A stretch of 6,968 nucleotides of DNA, taken from contig JALXDT010000100.1 of NCBI GenBank assembly GCA_027070475.1, positions 1 through 6,968 on the forward strand. The letters run 5' to 3'. The notes beneath the pieces are model-generated. The model saw only the letters and a program-made list of their open reading frames with translations. It did not search any database and was not told where the DNA came from. The DNA is from Candidatus Aminicenantota bacterium. GTDB lineage: Bacteria > Acidobacteriota > Aminicenantia > JAMOAD01. The translations under genes and the position numbers were made by a program. The number at the start of each line of letters is the position of its first letter. The first letter of the stretch is position 1. This document shows positions 6,058 to 6,968 of the stretch, piece by piece.

Positions 6058-6968
6058 TTATTCTCCTTTTGAATGTTTTTGTTATTCTGTGGATTTTGAG
6101 GCATCTGGTTGATATTAGTGGAATATTTGTTGTTCAGTATGGTAACTTTTATACTGCTGTGAGCCTCTTTCTTAATTTGATCTATAATTTTTTTTGACTT
6201 TTCTTCTTTGATTCTTAATTTAATCAGGTCAACAACATTTTTAAAAGCGAGGAGTCTTTTCCTTTTCTTCTTTTTTACTAAAAAGATATGATAGCCGTAC
6301 GGAGATTTAACAACCTGGGAAATCTCTCCGCGGTTGAGGTTAAAAACTACTTTTTCAATATCTTTTGGTAACTCTCCTTTTGAAAAATAACCCATATCTC
6401 CTCCATCTTTTGCTCTTGGACCTTTTGAATATTTTTTAGCTAATTCAGGGAAAAGGGAGACATTTTTTTCTAGTTCTGCCTTTATTTTAAGAGCTTCTTT
6501 CTCATTGTCTACAACAATTTGACTTAAACTGATTTCAGCTGGTCTTCTGAATAATTTTAAATGTTTATAATAATAAGATTGCGCCTCTTTGTCAGTTACT
6601 TTGATCTCAGATAGTTTTATTGAAAAAAGTTTTTCAATGAAAATTTTTCTTATAAGTGTTTGTTTTATGTTCTTTGCATTTGTTGTTATCTTATTTTTCT
6701 TAAGATAGTATTTTATTTCATTTGGGGAGATGATTATGCCTGCTTTTTTAGCATAGGTGTACAGGACAATTTCATCTATGAATTGCTTGAATAAAGAATT
6801 CATAACTTTTTTGGATAAATTAAGGTTCTTGTAATTATCTCCCAGATTATCGCTTAAGAATTCAAGAAAATCTTTTTCATAATAAACCTTTGAATCAACT
6901 TTTAGAAGAGGAATCTTTTTCTTAACCTCTTTAATCTTTTGAACTTTTGTACTTTTTTTTAAATCTTT
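6054..6968 (-). CDS. PpiC-type peptidyl-prolyl isomerase/foldase (5' end beyond right edge)
   Basis: This is a parvulin-family folding enzyme, probably acting outside the cytoplasm. The reading frame stays open to the last base of the window, giving 304 visible residues. An ATG at 6801-6803 would give a 249-aa protein but has no Shine-Dalgarno, and the 55 codons before it encode family-like sequence (VDSKVYYEKDFLEFLS, resembling the SurA_N/PrsA opening), so the true start and any signal peptide lie outside. Counting from that internal Met, a helical chaperone segment covers 1-85 and the PpiC domain 88-178, with FPELAKKYSKGP (118-129), GGDMGYFSKGELP (134-146), RGEIS (158-162) and PYGYHIFLV (168-176). 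The second parvulin histidine is present (His172), but the first is replaced by Gln95 in LSQIVV. A Lys-rich stretch follows, and the C terminus is an Asn/Gln-rich tail (about 225-249). It is the first visible gene of the operon, and its stop overlaps the SurA-like gene. Confidence 0.9.
   Translation of the reverse strand, partial: KDLKKSTKVQKIKEVKKKIPLLKVDSKVYYEKDFLEFLSDNLGDNYKNLNLSKKVMNSLFKQFIDEIVLYTYAKKAGIIISPNEIKYYLKKNKITTNAKNIKQTLIRKIFIEKLFSIKLSEIKVTDKEAQSYYYKHLKLFRRPAEISLSQIVVDNEKEALKIKAELEKNVSLFPELAKKYSKGPRAKDGGDMGYFSKGELPKDIEKVVFNLNRGEISQVVKSPYGYHIFLVKKKKRKRLLAFKNVVDLIKLRIKEEKSKKIIDQIKKEAHSSIKVTILNNKYSTNINQMPQNPQNNKNIQKENK
6063..6068 (-). promoter_or_regulatory. Shine-Dalgarno of the SurA-like gene
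   Basis: The minus strand reads AAGGAG five bases before the ATG at 6055-6057, inside the last codons of the PpiC gene. It supports this start for the SurA-like protein. Confidence 0.75.

Overview
This is an AT-rich bacterial window (roughly 30% GC by eye) in which every convincing gene lies on the minus strand. Read in the direction of transcription (right to left), the order is: a PpiC-type peptidyl-prolyl isomerase cut by the right edge; a SurA-like secreted folding factor; a conserved hypothetical protein; full-length DNA polymerase I (polA); a small coiled-coil/SH3b lipoprotein with its own promoter and terminator; and the first 377 codons of the chromosome-organising ATPase SMC, cut by the left edge. 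I see no mobile element, RNA gene, CRISPR array or sign of recent transfer.

Region 4404-6968 plus polA is a tightly packed operon. ppiC and the SurA-like gene overlap by 4 nt (ATGA), one base separates the SurA-like gene from the hypothetical gene, and the hypothetical gene and polA overlap by 4 nt (ATGA). Two cell-envelope folding proteins, a cytoplasmic protein of unknown role and the replication/repair polymerase are therefore probably co-transcribed and partly translationally coupled. The operon promoter lies beyond the right edge.

Region 1134-1746 is a separate unit: a sigma70-like promoter (TTGCTT, 17-nt spacer, TATATT), a strong Shine-Dalgarno, a 156-aa lipoprotein and a GC-rich hairpin followed by ten T. 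The hairpin sits immediately before smc, which has no ordinary ribosome binding site, so smc expression probably depends on read-through or an unusual leader.

The organism looks like a diderm (Gram-negative-type) bacterium, judging from the SurA/PpiC pair and the lipoprotein with a peptidoglycan-binding-type SH3b domain. The hypothetical protein, with its FHVQTED block, resembles conserved hypotheticals I associate with Acidobacteriota/Aminicenantota-type genomes; that placement is a low-confidence guess. Most of the window is housekeeping. The most interesting points are the SurA-like protein that lacks both hallmark parvulin histidines, the uncharacterised protein coupled to polA, and the terminator overlapping the smc leader.
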